A program made the translations under genes and the position numbers. This document shows, in pieces, positions 43,295 to 52,287 of a DNA stretch of 64,000 nt; the stretch's first letter is position 1, and each line of letters opens with the position of its first letter. Location of the stretch: contig NZ_CP031320.1 in NCBI RefSeq assembly GCF_003355155.1, positions 6,446,287-6,510,286 on the forward strand, read 5' to 3'. The DNA comes from Streptomyces armeniacus (GTDB taxonomy: Bacteria > Actinomycetota > Actinomycetes > Streptomycetales > Streptomycetaceae). Under the pieces are notes generated by a model, which was not told the origin of the DNA, did no database searches, and saw nothing but the letters and a program-made list of their open reading frames with translations.

Positions 43295-46200
43295 TCAGGA
43301 TGCCGACCCAGCCGCACCGTCCGTCGCCGATCGGGCGGTTTCCGCCTCGGGCGCGGTCCGGGGGCCGGGCACCGTGGCGGCAAGGGCGAGGTCGAGGTGG
43401 GAGTTCATGTCCAGCTCGAACCGGCCGTAGGGGTTCACGTGCGTCCAGAACAGCGGGGACAGGGCCCGCCGGTCGGCGTCGGTGAGCCTCTTCTGCCACT
43501 TCTCCTCGCTCAGGATGTCCTGGAGCAGCAGGGTGTTGACGTGTACCAGCGCGGACTGGAGCAGGTGCAGGGCGAGCATGGATACCTCCTGGGACTCCTT
43601 GTCGGAGCCGGTCAGGTCGCCGTCCTTGCCGTAGAACAGATCGTGGTTGGCGCTGTTCCAGTTCTCCACGACCTGGAGGCCGTCGTTGATCTCGCGGCGC
43701 AGGTCGGCGTCGGCGAGGTAGTCGCAGATGAACGCCGTACGTACCGCCCGGCCCAGCTCCTCGATCGCCCGGTACGTCGGGTGCTTGGGCCCGCCGCGGG
43801 TGAAGCGCCGCAGGACCTGCTCGGCCTCGGCGGTGCCCAGGCGCAGGGCGGTGGTGTACTTCACGATCTGGTCGTACTGCTGGGCGATCAGGTCCCAGTC
43901 GATCGTCTTGGTCGACAGCACCGGCGCCAGATGCGGCCAGGTCTCGTCCTCACCGGCCGCCGGCCGGTACAGCCGCGCTGAGCCGACGTTCTTCAGTCTC
44001 GGCAGCAGGTTGAAGCCGAGCATGTGCGCGAAGGCGAACCCGACGATGGAAGCGCCGTGGGTGTCGGTGTACTGGCGGTCGATCTCTACGTCCGTGCAGT
44101 GCCGCAGGACGCCCTCGATCATGGCCGCGACCTCGGAGGCGGAGCAGGACTTGAGCTGGGAGTAGACGCACAGCGATTTCTTCTCGACGTGCCAGTAGAT
44201 CATCACGCCGGGGCCGCGGTAGCGCTGGTGCCACTCGGTCATGAAGTTGCTGGACCAGGACCCGAACTTCTTCGAGTCCGACGCGCAGGCGGTGCCCTCG
44301 CCCCACCACGCCTGATCGCGGGCGGCGAAGGTGGCGTTGACCAGCCGGACCAGGGCGGCGCGCAGGTTGGTGCGGTTGACGAACAGGTGCCGCACGCGGC
44401 GCAGGACGGCCTCGCTCTCGCCGTGCTTGCCGGTGACCGCGACCCGCTTGATGCCCATGTTCGTGCCCAGCGCGAACAGCACCAGCAGCAGCCGGCGCCG
44501 CAGCACCGCCTTCGGGACCGCCTCCCTGGTGGCGACCGAGGCGAACTCGGACGTGAACCCGGTGGCGAACTCGGCCTCCTTCAGGATGTCGATCAGGTCG
44601 ATGGTGCCCCACCGCCGCTCGATCTCCGCCTTCAGCGCCACCAGGTTCTCCGGCTCCACCTGCTTGCCCAGCGGCGAGACCTTGATCCACGGCTCGCCGT
44701 GCTTGCGGACGATGTCCACCCCGCCCGTCGTGCCCAGCTCCAGCGCGGTGTCGAAGCGGGTCAGGGACTCCCGCAGCCGCTTCTTCAGCGCGTCGATGAA
44801 GGCGTGGGGGTCCTGGGGCTGGCGGATCGCGTCGTAGTGCACGTCGCGGTTGTCCTCGAAGTCCGGCGGCAGGTCGTCCTCCGGGTTCTGCCACCGGCCC
44901 GCGCCCGGCACCCAGATCTCCCGGCGCCGCAGCGCGTCCCGCAGCGACACCAGCACGCACAGCTCGTACGGGATGCGCTCGACCCGGCCGCGTTCGTCCA
45001 CGACCGCCTTGCGCCACTCCTCGCGTACCACCCCGGCCAGCGGGATCTTCTCCGACTCGTCGAAGAACGCGCCCTCCTTGGCGATGGGCTGGTCCAGGTA
45101 CCGCTTCAGCAGGTCAATGGCGTCCATCACCGGCCGGTAGGCGGTGTTGTTGCACTTCAGCTCCAGCGCCCCGAGCAGCGGGGACAGCATCCGCCGCCAG
45201 TGCCCCGAGTACGACGACCGCAGCACCGTACGCACCCGCGCCCGGTAGCGGGCCTCGTTCGCCGCCGCCTCCGCAGCCAGCGCCTTGAGCGTGGACTCCC
45301 CGGCCACCGGGAAGATCACCCGGCGGACCGTGCCACCCGGCTCCGCGACCGCCGCCTCCGCCAGCCGCAGCAGGATGCCCTCCTTGCCGCGCACCCGCTT
45401 GAGGTCCTTGGTGAACTCGCCCTCGACCTTCTTCTCCGCCCGCGTGTTGATCCGCTGCACCAGCTGGATGAACAGCTCCACCAGCGAGTCGGTGATCTCT
45501 GTCTGCCGCACGTGGCACAGCGCGGCCAGCAGCGTGTACCGCACCGGTCCGGCTGCCGCCCGCAGGTCCGAGGGGTACTCCTTCGACGCCCGCCCCCGCC
45601 AGGCGGCCACCAGCTTCTCCGATACGTCCCCGAACAGCTCCGGCGCCAGCTCCAGCGCGCGCACCCGCTGGAGCTTGTTCACCTCCGCTAGGAGACTGTC
45701 CAGGCCCAGCGCACCGGGGTCCGCCTTCAGCTCGGAGAAGAACGACACGCCGCCGCCCGCAGACTCCTCGCCGCCGGCGTCCTCGGCGACCAGGTCGTCC
45801 AGCCGGGACCGGGTCGCCGCCGACAGCCGGCCCACCGTGGCCGCGCAGAACCGTTCCTCGAAGGTGCTGACCGCCGACCCCACCAGGCGGGCGATACGCC
45901 CCGGCGTCGGCGGCTCCAGCCGGTCCTTGCGGCAGCGGGCCACCACCGCCTCCGCCAGCCGGTCCCTCGACAGCTCCACCCCGCACAGCTCCACCGCCAG
46001 CCACTCGGCGAGCTGGGCCTGGTCCTCCGCGGTGCACTCCCGGAACCCGAACGCGCCCCGGATCTCAACCCGGTGCCGCTTGATCGCCCGCCCCGCCCAG
46101 TCGTACGCCGCCAACTCCCCGGCCAGCACCTTCACCTGCTGGGCCACGTACGCCACCGCCGGCGCCGGGATCTCCTCGGCGTTCTCCGGGAACCGTGCCT

Positions 46201-46333
46201 CCACCTCGAAGAACTTCAGCAACAACGCGAACCCCAGCCGGTTCGCCCCCGACTTGTTCCGCAACCGCTCCTGGTCCTCCTCCAGCAGCGTCCAGACCTC
46301 GATCAGGTCCTCCGGCTCCCACTCCTGCCGCAC
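43295..46333 (-). CDS. tnpA: Tn3 family transposase TnpA
   Basis: A 1012-residue DDE transposase, full length for the family. The N-terminal DUF4158-type DNA-binding region ([20 protein letters not shown] onward) is followed by the DDE domain: aspartates in [14 protein letters not shown] and [16 protein letters not shown], and the glutamate in [16 protein letters not shown]. It mediates replicative transposition to a cointegrate, resolved by TnpR at res. No frameshift or internal stop is present, so the element could still move. The start lies 113 bp inside the right inverted repeat. Confidence 0.97.
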   Translation of the reverse strand: MRQEWEPEDLIEVWTLLEEDQERLRNKSGANRLGFALLLKFFEVEARFPENAEEIPAPAVAYVAQQVKVLAGELAAYDWAGRAIKRHRVEIRGAFGFRECTAEDQAQLAEWLAVELCGVELSRDRLAEAVVARCRKDRLEPPTPGRIARLVGSAVSTFEERFCAATVGRLSAATRSRLDDLVAEDAGGEESAGGGVSFFSELKADPGALGLDSLLAEVNKLQRVRALELAPELFGDVSEKLVAAWRGRASKEYPSDLRAAAGPVRYTLLAALCHVRQTEITDSLVELFIQLVQRINTRAEKKVEGEFTKDLKRVRGKEGILLRLAEAAVAEPGGTVRRVIFPVAGESTLKALAAEAAANEARYRARVRTVLRSSYSGHWRRMLSPLLGALELKCNNTAYRPVMDAIDLLKRYLDQPIAKEGAFFDESEKIPLAGVVREEWRKAVVDERGRVERIPYELCVLVSLRDALRRREIWVPGAGRWQNPEDDLPPDFEDNRDVHYDAIRQPQDPHAFIDALKKRLRESLTRFDTALELGTTGGVDIVRKHGEPWIKVSPLGKQVEPENLVALKAEIERRWGTIDLIDILKEAEFATGFTSEFASVATREAVPKAVLRRRLLLVLFALGTNMGIKRVAVTGKHGESEAVLRRVRHLFVNRTNLRAALVRLVNATFAARDQAWWGEGTACASDSKKFGSWSSNFMTEWHQRYRGPGVMIYWHVEKKSLCVYSQLKSCSASEVAAMIEGVLRHCTDVEIDRQYTDTHGASIVGFAFAHMLGFNLLPRLKNVGSARLYRPAAGEDETWPHLAPVLSTKTIDWDLIAQQYDQIVKYTTALRLGTAEAEQVLRRFTRGGPKHPTYRAIEELGRAVRTAFICDYLADADLRREINDGLQVVENWNSANHDLFYGKDGDLTGSDKESQEVSMLALHLLQSALVHVNTLLLQDILSEEKWQKRLTDADRRALSPLFWTHVNPYGRFELDMNSHLDLALAATVPGPRTAPEAETARSATDGAAGSAS

Positions 46334-46445
46334 CCCGCGCTCCCTCCGGTCGTCATGACCGGACCAAGGTCGCCGAGCACGGCCCCCGATGAACCCAGAA
46401 GATCGAAAACGCTGACAAGCGCACCCCAGATCCGCTACAGAGAGC

Positions 46446-46483
46446 TACTTGTCACTTCGCGGCAGCTTCGGGAGAGCAGGGCC
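46446..46483 (-). repeat. Right terminal inverted repeat of the Tn3-family element
   Basis: The 38-bp mirror of the left end, from TACTTGTCACTTCGC to GGGCC. Followed immediately by the second GTGTA copy. Confidence 0.95.
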
Positions 46484-46488
46484 GTGTA
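46484..46488. repeat. 5-bp target duplication GTGTA, right copy
   Basis: Second copy of the target sequence, matching 37988-37992 exactly. Beyond it, 46489-46713 is G/C-rich chromosomal DNA with no gene recognised. Confidence 0.9.
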
Positions 46489-46713
46489 CGGCGGGTGACG
46501 GGTGCCGTACGGCGCCGGTACGTCCGCGGTACGGCGCGGCACGGGCGCCGCACGGGCCGGTTCGGGACGCGCGGGGGTGCGCGGGGGTGCGCGGGGACTC
46601 GTACGGACGTCCCTCGGGCGCCTTCCGTCACACGCTGCCGCCGGACGCTTTTGATACGTAATGGTGATCCCCGGGCACGGCCCGTACACCTCACCTTCTG
46701 TCATCGTTCTGGC

Positions 46714-47490
46714 ATGGCTCAGCAAGCGACGCCGGACCGAGTGCCGGACCGGGAAGCCAAGTTGGGGCGACCGATGGGTGAACGCCAGTCGGTCCACGGG
46801 GTCGTACTGCTGCTGCCCGGCGGCGAAGCGCGGAGCGTACGCCGCCGGTCCGCGAGGTCCGTCGCGGCGGCCCTGCCGCTGGCCCGAAGACTGGCGCGCG
46901 CCGGTCAGGACGAGTCACTCGTGACACACCTCCTCCACTACCGCTACCGCGGCTGGAACGGCACCGCCGCGCACCCGGTCACGGACACCGAATGGGCCCT
47001 GGAGGAGGTCGTACGGCGCTACGGCGACGTGTCCGTCTGCCTCATAGGCACAGACGTCGGCGCCCGCGCCGCCCTGCGCGCCGGCGGACACCCCGCCGTC
47101 AACTCGGTGCTCGCCATCGCACCCTGGCTGCCCGACCCCGCCGACGAGCCGCGCGCGATCGAGGACGAACCCGTGGCCCAACTGGCGGGCCGCCGGGTGC
47201 TGCTGGTCCACGGCACGAACGACGGACGCAGCGACCCGGAGCTCTCGTACCGGCTGGCGGAGCGCGCCAAGAAGATCAACGCGGACGTCTGCCGCTTCGA
47301 GGTGCACTCCGACGGGCACGGCCTGCACCAGCACCGCGCGGAAGTCGCGGCCCTCGCCGAGGATTTCGTCCTCGGCACGCTGTGCGGCCGCGACTTCGCC
47401 CGCCCCCTGGCGGACGCGCTGGCGGCACCGCCGCCGCTGGGTCTGCGCATGCCGTTGGCGGCGGGCTTCGGCCGCACGCTGCCCCGCTGA
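46714..47490 (+). CDS. Alpha/beta hydrolase
   Basis: A 258-residue alpha/beta-fold hydrolase. VVLLLPGGEARS gives the oxyanion-loop region, CLIGTDVGARAALRAG stands at the nucleophile elbow (the G-x-D-x-G form has aspartate where many have serine), and VLLVHGTNDGRSDPE plus SDGHGLHQH supply the acid and histidine positions. The substrate is unknown. The unusual elbow could mean dienelactone-hydrolase-like chemistry or loss of catalysis. ATG at 46714. A strong terminator overlaps the stop codon. Confidence 0.8.
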   Translation: MAQQATPDRVPDREAKLGRPMGERQSVHGVVLLLPGGEARSVRRRSARSVAAALPLARRLARAGQDESLVTHLLHYRYRGWNGTAAHPVTDTEWALEEVVRRYGDVSVCLIGTDVGARAALRAGGHPAVNSVLAIAPWLPDPADEPRAIEDEPVAQLAGRRVLLVHGTNDGRSDPELSYRLAERAKKINADVCRFEVHSDGHGLHQHRAEVAALAEDFVLGTLCGRDFARPLADALAAPPPLGLRMPLAAGFGRTLPR

Positions 47491-47516
47491 TGGGGGGGCG
47501 CGCGGCGCCCCCCATC
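47489..47516 (+). terminator. Terminator of the hydrolase gene
   Basis: GATGGGGGG (47489-47497) pairs perfectly with CCCCCCATC (47508-47516), including the stop codon bases in the stem. Another G/C hairpin, GCGCGCTGCGCGCGC, follows at once. Confidence 0.75.
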
Positions 47517-47538
47517 GCCCGCGCGCTGCGCGCGCAAC

Positions 47539-47706
47539 CAGCCCGTCCGGCACTCAGGCACGTACCCGCACAATCAAGCCCGTCCGGCGGTTGAGGACGG
47601 ACCCCGGCCCGCCCCGGACCGCACCCGCGTACGACACCGTGAACGCCCACCAGCGACCACCGCACCGCCTGGGCCGAGGGCCGTCCTCAAACACCGGACG
47701 GGCTGG
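47539..47706. repeat. Extragenic palindromic repeat, copies A to C
   Basis: Copies of a 25-29 bp unit centred on CCGTCC..GGACGG occur at 47539-47560 (partial), 47574-47600 and, inverted, 47681-47706. Related copies are at 50201-50224, 50297-50325 and 50339-50367. The unit reads GTCCTCAAACACCGGACGGG in copy C. Apart from these repeats, 47517-47836 holds no gene. Confidence 0.8.
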
Positions 47707-47836
47707 GTACGTGGCACACACAGACCGTCCCCAACCGCCCGGCGGGACAGGGATGGTGGGCCTGGAGGACCGCCCCAAGGGCCCGGCGGGGCTGCGCACA
47801 GGGGCCCGGCTCGGGTGGGTGGCGGGTGGGGCGCGG

Positions 47837-48748
47837 TTACTTCAGAAGGTGGCCCCGGCGGCCCAGCACGAAGCGTTTGAAGGACGCCACCGGCGCCGTG
47901 TCCGGATGCCCCCGCGCCCACGCGAGGCCGATCTCGCGAACGGCACGCGGCGCCGTGACCGTCAGTTCACGGACGCCCGGCCGCGGCATTGCCGGCGGCG
48001 GCAGGAGCGCGACGCCGAGGCCCGCCGCGACCAGTCCGCGGATCGTCTCCGCCTCCTCCCCCTCGAACGCGATACGCGGCCGGAACCCGGCCTCCGCGCA
48101 CATGGATTCGAGGATGCGCCGCATGCCGTAGCCCCGTTCCAGGCTGACGAAGGGCTCGTCGGCGGCCTCCGCGAGGCGGATGCGTTTGCGGGCGGCCAGC
48201 GGGTGGTCGTCCGGTACGACCAGGCTCAGCCGTTGTTCGTCCAGGCGGCGGGCGACCAGGTCCGGGTCGTCGGGGTCCGGTACGGGCGAGGTGAGGCAGA
48301 GGTCGAGTTCGCCGGTACGCAGGCGTTCGAGCATCGCGTCGCCATACGTCTGCACCAACGCGAAGCGGACGCGCGGGTGTTCGGCGCGGAAGGCCCGGAT
48401 GAGGCCGGGCACGGTCTCCCAGCCGAGGGTGTGCAGGAAGCCGAAGGCGACCTTGCCCGTGGCGGGGTCGGCGTCGGCGCGTACGGACTCGGCGGCCTGT
48501 TCGACGGCCGCGAGCGCGCGTTCCGCGGAGGCGAGGAACGTACGGCCGGCCGGGGTGAGGGAGACCGTACGGCCGCGGCGCGCGAAGAGGGCGACGCCGA
48601 GGTCGTCCTCGAGTCGGGTCACGGCGCGGCTCAGGGTGGACTGCGGCACGCCGAGTTCGTGCGCGGCACGCGTGACGTGCTCGTGCCGGGCGACGGCCAC
48701 GAAGTGGGCGAGGCGCGGGGTGAGGGCGGTGCCCCAGTCGGATGTCAC
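47837..48748 (-). CDS. LysR family transcriptional regulator
   Basis: A 303-residue LysR-type regulator. The N-terminal winged helix (residues 8-65) has LAHFVAVARHEHVTRAAHEL and QSTLSRAVTRLEDDLGVALF; the effector domain includes GFLHTLGWETVPGLIRAF, LDLCLTSPVPDP and EAETIRGLVAAGLGVALLP. It is divergent from an MFS exporter 126 bp away, the standard arrangement in which the regulator controls the neighbour in response to a transported ligand. GTG start at 48748. CTGTCA and TGACAG (48753-48758 and 48776-48781) form a possible operator dyad. Confidence 0.92.
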   Translation of the reverse strand: MTSDWGTALTPRLAHFVAVARHEHVTRAAHELGVPQSTLSRAVTRLEDDLGVALFARRGRTVSLTPAGRTFLASAERALAAVEQAAESVRADADPATGKVAFGFLHTLGWETVPGLIRAFRAEHPRVRFALVQTYGDAMLERLRTGELDLCLTSPVPDPDDPDLVARRLDEQRLSLVVPDDHPLAARKRIRLAEAADEPFVSLERGYGMRRILESMCAEAGFRPRIAFEGEEAETIRGLVAAGLGVALLPPPAMPRPGVRELTVTAPRAVREIGLAWARGHPDTAPVASFKRFVLGRRGHLLK

Positions 48749-48874
48749 GTGACTGTCATTCTCGTTGCGGTGCGGTGACAGGGACAGCGGTGCGCTGGCG
48801 TGATGCGTCAGCGGAACGATTCTGGCACTTTTCCGCATTGGACGCATGAGGCGGACGCTCGTACGGTCGTGGGC

Positions 48875-50218
48875 ATGCCTTCCGCTGATACCAAGGCGTC
48901 CACGTCCACCGGACCAGTGGGCGCCGTACCTGCCGACGCCGAGACGAGTCACAAGGCCGAGACCGCCGACGGCATCGGGCCCGGCGACACCGAGTCGACC
49001 AAGCTGCGGCCCGGCCAGGCCGGTTACCGCCGGATGAGCCTGGCACTCTTCGCCGCCGGACTCGCGGCCTTCGGGCTGCTCTACGCCACCCAGGCCCTGC
49101 TGCCCACCATCTCCGCCGACCTCGGCGTCACCGCCGACCAGGCGAGCTGGACGGTCTCCGGCGCCACGATCGGCCTGGCGGTGGCCGTTCTGCCGCTCAG
49201 CGCGCTCTCCGAACGCTTCGGGCGCCGCCGCATGATGGCCGTCTCGCTGACGGTGGCGGTGGCGCTCGCGCTGCTGCTCCCGTTCGCGCCGTCGCTGGGC
49301 TGGCTGATCGCCCTGCGGGTGGCACAGGGCGCGGCGATCGCGGGCATCCCGGCGTCCGCGATGGCGTTCCTCTCGGAGGAGGTACGGGCGAAGGCGCTGG
49401 TCGGCGCGGTCGGCCTGTTCGTGGCGGGCAACAGCATCGGCGGCATGTCCGGGCGCATCCTCACCGGCTGGGTGACCCAGGCGTGGGGCTGGCGTGCGGC
49501 GCTCGCGGCGGTGGGCATGACATCGCTGCTGTGCGCGGTGGCCTTCTGCGTACTCGCGCCCCGCGCGCGGCACTTCACACCGCAGGCGGCGAACCCGCGG
49601 GCGCTCGCCCGCACCGTACGGGGGCACCTCGCGAACTCGCTGCTGCTGCGCCTGTACGCGATCGGGCTGCTCTTCATGACCGTCTTCGGGGCGGTCTACA
49701 CGGTGATCGGCTACCGGCTGGTCGGCGACTCGTTCGGGCTCTCCCAGGGGCTGGCCGGTTCGGTCTTCGTGATCTACCTCGTGGGCACGGCCTCCTCCGC
49801 CGCGGCCGGCCGGCTGACCGCGCGGCTGGGGCGGCGCGGCGCGCTGTACCTGGCGATCGGGACGGCGACCACGGGCCTGCTGCTGTCCCTGGCCGCCAGC
49901 CTCGCCGCGGTGATCGCCGGCCTGGTGCTGATCACGGCGGGCTTCTTCGCCGGCCACGTGGTCGCCTCCGGCGCGGTGAGCCGTACGGCCACGACGGGGC
50001 GCGCGCAGGCGGCGGCGCTCTACCAGATGTCGTACTACCTGGGCAGCTCGCTGGGGGGCGCGGTCGGCGCGCTCGCGTACCGTACGGCGGGCTGGGGCGC
50101 GACGGCGGTCTTCGCGCTCGGCGCGCTGGGGCTGGCGGCGTGCGTGACGCTCTACGCGACGCGGCGCGCGGCCCGCGACGCCAGCCTCTCTGGCAGCCCC
50201 AGTCCGTCCGGCGATTGA
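48875..50218 (+). CDS. MFS transporter, YnfM/AraJ-like exporter
   Basis: A 447-residue, 12-helix major facilitator. After a 50-residue hydrophilic tail, ATQALLPTISADLGVTADQASW is typical of the YnfM/arabinose-efflux group, and LSERFGRRRMM is the loop 2-3 motif; RVAQGAAIAGIPASAMAFL is motif C-like and marks an antiporter. The substrate is unknown, probably a small toxic compound sensed by the divergent LysR protein. The stop codon lies inside a copy of the extragenic palindromic repeat. ATG at 48875. Confidence 0.9.
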   Translation: MPSADTKASTSTGPVGAVPADAETSHKAETADGIGPGDTESTKLRPGQAGYRRMSLALFAAGLAAFGLLYATQALLPTISADLGVTADQASWTVSGATIGLAVAVLPLSALSERFGRRRMMAVSLTVAVALALLLPFAPSLGWLIALRVAQGAAIAGIPASAMAFLSEEVRAKALVGAVGLFVAGNSIGGMSGRILTGWVTQAWGWRAALAAVGMTSLLCAVAFCVLAPRARHFTPQAANPRALARTVRGHLANSLLLRLYAIGLLFMTVFGAVYTVIGYRLVGDSFGLSQGLAGSVFVIYLVGTASSAAAGRLTARLGRRGALYLAIGTATTGLLLSLAASLAAVIAGLVLITAGFFAGHVVASGAVSRTATTGRAQAAALYQMSYYLGSSLGGAVGALAYRTAGWGATAVFALGALGLAACVTLYATRRAARDASLSGSPSPSGD

Positions 50219-50367
50219 GGACGGGCCGAAGCGGCCACCGGACGGTGGATGGCCACACACCGACATGGCCACCGGCACGCCGTCCGTGGCCGAGGGCCGT
50301 CCTCGAACGCCGGACGGGCTGGATTGTGGCACTCGCGGCCGTCCTCGAACGCCGGACGGGCTGGATT
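50201..50367. repeat. Extragenic palindromic repeat, copies D to F
   Basis: Copy D (50201-50224) includes the stop codon of the MFS gene. Copies E (50297-50325) and F (50339-50367) are identical 29-mers beginning CCGTCCTCGAACGCCGGAC, with a 13-bp spacer, and F ends at the first base of the deoA stop. Each can form a GTCC/GGAC hairpin. They fill the convergent gap between the MFS and thymidine phosphorylase genes and may terminate both. Confidence 0.85.
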
Positions 50368-51638
50368 CAGGCGATGCGGTCCAGGATCACCGGCGGCGGG
50401 GCCGTCGTCAGGGCGCCGATGTCGTACGCGTCGGTGAGGGCCGCCAGGGCGTAGTCGAACCTCTCCGGTGTGTCCGTGTGCAGGGTCAGCAGCGGCTGGC
50501 CCTCCGTGATCTCCTCGCCCGGCTTGGCGTGGAGTTCGATGCCCGCGCCCGCCTGCACGGGATCCTCCTTGCGGGCGCGGCCCGCGCCCAGCCGCCAGGC
50601 GGCGACGCCGACGGCATACGCGTCGAGGCGGGTGAGGGTGCCCGATGCCGGGGCCGGGATCATGTGCTGCTCGCGGGCGAGCGGCAGGGGCGCGTCGGGG
50701 TCGCCGCCCTGGGCGCTGATCATGCGGCGCCAGTGGTCCATCGCGGAACCGTCCGCGAGGGCCTTCGCCGGGTCGGCGTCGGGCAGGCCCGCGGCGTCGA
50801 GCATCTCGCGAGCCAGGGCCAGGGTGAGGTCGACGACGTCCTTGGGGCCGCCGCCCGCGAGGACGTGCAGGGACTCACGCACCTCCAGGGCATTGCCCGC
50901 GGTCAGGCCGAGCGGCGTGGACATGTCGGTGAGCAGCGCGACAGTACGTACACCGTGGTCGGTGCCGAGGCCGACCATGGTGGCGGCGAGTTCGCGGGCG
51001 TCCTCCAGGTTCTTCATGAACGCGCCGGAGCCGACCTTCACGTCGAGCACCAGGGAGCCGGTGCCCTCGGCGATCTTCTTGCTCATGATGGAGCTGGCGA
51101 TCAGCGGGATGGACTCGACGGTCCCGGTGACGTCGCGCAGCGCGTACAGCTTCTTGTCCGCCGGAGCCAGGCTCTCGCCCGCCGCGCAGATGACGGCGCC
51201 GCCGGACTCCAGGATGCCCAGCATCTCCGGGGTGCTGAGCGAGGCCCGCCAGCCGGCGATGGACTCCAGCTTGTCGAGTGTGCCGCCGGTGTGCCCGAGG
51301 CCGCGGCCCGACAGCTGGGGTACGGCGGCGCCGCAGGCGGCGACCAGCGGGGCGAGCGGCAGCGTGATCTTGTCGCCGACGCCGCCCGTGGAGTGCTTGT
51401 CGGCGGTGGGCCGGGACAGCGGGGAGAAGTCCATGCGCTCGCCCGAGGCGATCATGGCCGCCGTCCAACGGGCGATCTCGGCGCGGGACATGCCGTTCAG
51501 CAGGATGGCCATCGCGAGGGCGGACATCTGCTCGTCGGCGACGTCGCCGCGCGTGTACGCGTCGACGACCCAGTCGATCTGGCCGTCGCTGAGCGGGTGG
51601 CCGTCGCGCTTGGCGCGGATGACGGAAATCGCGTCCAT
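50367..51638 (-). CDS. deoA: Thymidine phosphorylase
   Basis: A 423-residue pyrimidine-nucleoside phosphorylase releasing thymine or uracil and (deoxy)ribose-1-phosphate. DKHSTGGVGDKITLPLAPLVA is the phosphate-binding loop, SGRGLGHTGGTLDKLESIAG the family signature, and KVGSGAFMKNLEDARELA the substrate region; the C-terminal barrel-sandwich domain (EEITEGQPLLTLHTD) is present. It is the last gene of the leftward nucleoside uptake and salvage operon. ATG at 51638, with GGAG 9 nt upstream. Confidence 0.96.
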   Translation of the reverse strand: MDAISVIRAKRDGHPLSDGQIDWVVDAYTRGDVADEQMSALAMAILLNGMSRAEIARWTAAMIASGERMDFSPLSRPTADKHSTGGVGDKITLPLAPLVAACGAAVPQLSGRGLGHTGGTLDKLESIAGWRASLSTPEMLGILESGGAVICAAGESLAPADKKLYALRDVTGTVESIPLIASSIMSKKIAEGTGSLVLDVKVGSGAFMKNLEDARELAATMVGLGTDHGVRTVALLTDMSTPLGLTAGNALEVRESLHVLAGGGPKDVVDLTLALAREMLDAAGLPDADPAKALADGSAMDHWRRMISAQGGDPDAPLPLAREQHMIPAPASGTLTRLDAYAVGVAAWRLGAGRARKEDPVQAGAGIELHAKPGEEITEGQPLLTLHTDTPERFDYALAALTDAYDIGALTTAPPPVILDRIA

Positions 51639-51705
51639 GGGACTCGGCTCCTTCGGTACGGAGGGGGCAGGGGCGGCGCGGTCAGGCGCGCGGCCCGGGC
51701 GGCGC

Positions 51706-51780
51706 GTACGCGCGGTGGGAGACGTACGCGCCGGTGGGAGACGTACGCGCCGGACGAGGGCGTACGCGCCGGACGCACGC
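51706..51780. repeat. 19-bp tandem repeat, four copies
   Basis: Units beginning GTACGCGCCGG start at 51706 (18 bp), 51724, 51743 and 51762. The first two end GTGGGAGAC and the last two drift to ACGAGGGC and ACGCACGC. They lie between cdd and deoA, inside the operon, and could fold to weak hairpins. Confidence 0.75.
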
Positions 51781-51801
51781 ACGGGCCGGAAGGCCCGGCG
51801 C

Positions 51802-52287
51802 TCAGCCGTCGCGGTCCTCACCGTCACGGTCCTCGAGGTCGAGGCCCTCGCGGTCCCCGCGCTCCTCCGCGAGGTCCGCCGCGCCGAACGCGTACGGCAG
51901 CAGCTCGGCCAGCGTCCGTACGCCGCCCGCCGTGTCGACCAGCATGCCCGGACCGCCGTGCTCCCACAGCAGCTGGCGGCAGCGGCCGCACGGCATGAGG
52001 CGTTCGCCGTGCCGGTCGCAGCAGGTGAACGCCGTGAGCCGGCCGCCGCCGGTGGCGTGCAGCGCGGACACGAGACCGCACTCGGCGCAGAGCGCGACGC
52101 CGTACGCCGCGTTCTCCACGTTGCAGCCCGCGACCGTACGGCCGTCGTCGACGAGGGCCGCCGCGCCGACGGGGAAGCCGGAGTAGGGGGCGTAGGCCCG
52201 GGACATCATGTCCCGGGCCCGGTCCCGCAGGCGGGCCCAGTCGACCTCCGGGCCGCCCGCGGGTTCGCTCGTGTGCGCGGGCGTCAT
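51802..52287 (-). CDS. cdd: Cytidine deaminase
   Basis: A 161-residue zinc hydrolase converting (deoxy)cytidine to (deoxy)uridine. Ligands and catalyst are cysteine 67 and glutamate 69 in ALCAECGLV and cysteines 100 and 103 in MPCGRCRQLL; YAPYSGFPVGAA and GCNVENAAYG bind the ribose. The 20 C-terminal residues are an acidic Asp/Glu/Arg/Gly repeat of unknown role. Its ATG at 52287 overlaps the stop of the upstream permease (ATGA), tying deamination to uptake. Confidence 0.95.
   Translation of the reverse strand: MTPAHTSEPAGGPEVDWARLRDRARDMMSRAYAPYSGFPVGAAALVDDGRTVAGCNVENAAYGVALCAECGLVSALHATGGGRLTAFTCCDRHGERLMPCGRCRQLLWEHGGPGMLVDTAGGVRTLAELLPYAFGAADLAEERGDREGLDLEDRDGEDRDG

Larger units (their letters stand above)
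37993..46483. mobile_element. Tn3-family transposon with a carbonyl-stress passenger operon (8491 bp)
   Basis: Complete unit transposon. The ends are 38-bp inverted repeats beginning GGCCCTG and ending GAAGTGACAAGTA, matching at 36 of 38 positions, flanked by the perfect duplication GTGTA. It encodes a full-length Tn3 transposase and a serine resolvase, both leftward, plus a leftward passenger operon of an ABM monooxygenase, a GlcG/HbpS-like protein, a zinc alcohol dehydrogenase remnant, a DJ-1/PfpI protein and formaldehyde dehydrogenase. About 800 bp of older IS fragments lie between resolvase and passengers. It separates add from an alpha/beta hydrolase gene. Confidence 0.93.

Noticed and set aside
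44024..45691. Open frame of 555 codons on the plus strand inside the transposon.
   Set aside because: Exactly antisense to the Tn3 transposase, which has full family motifs.
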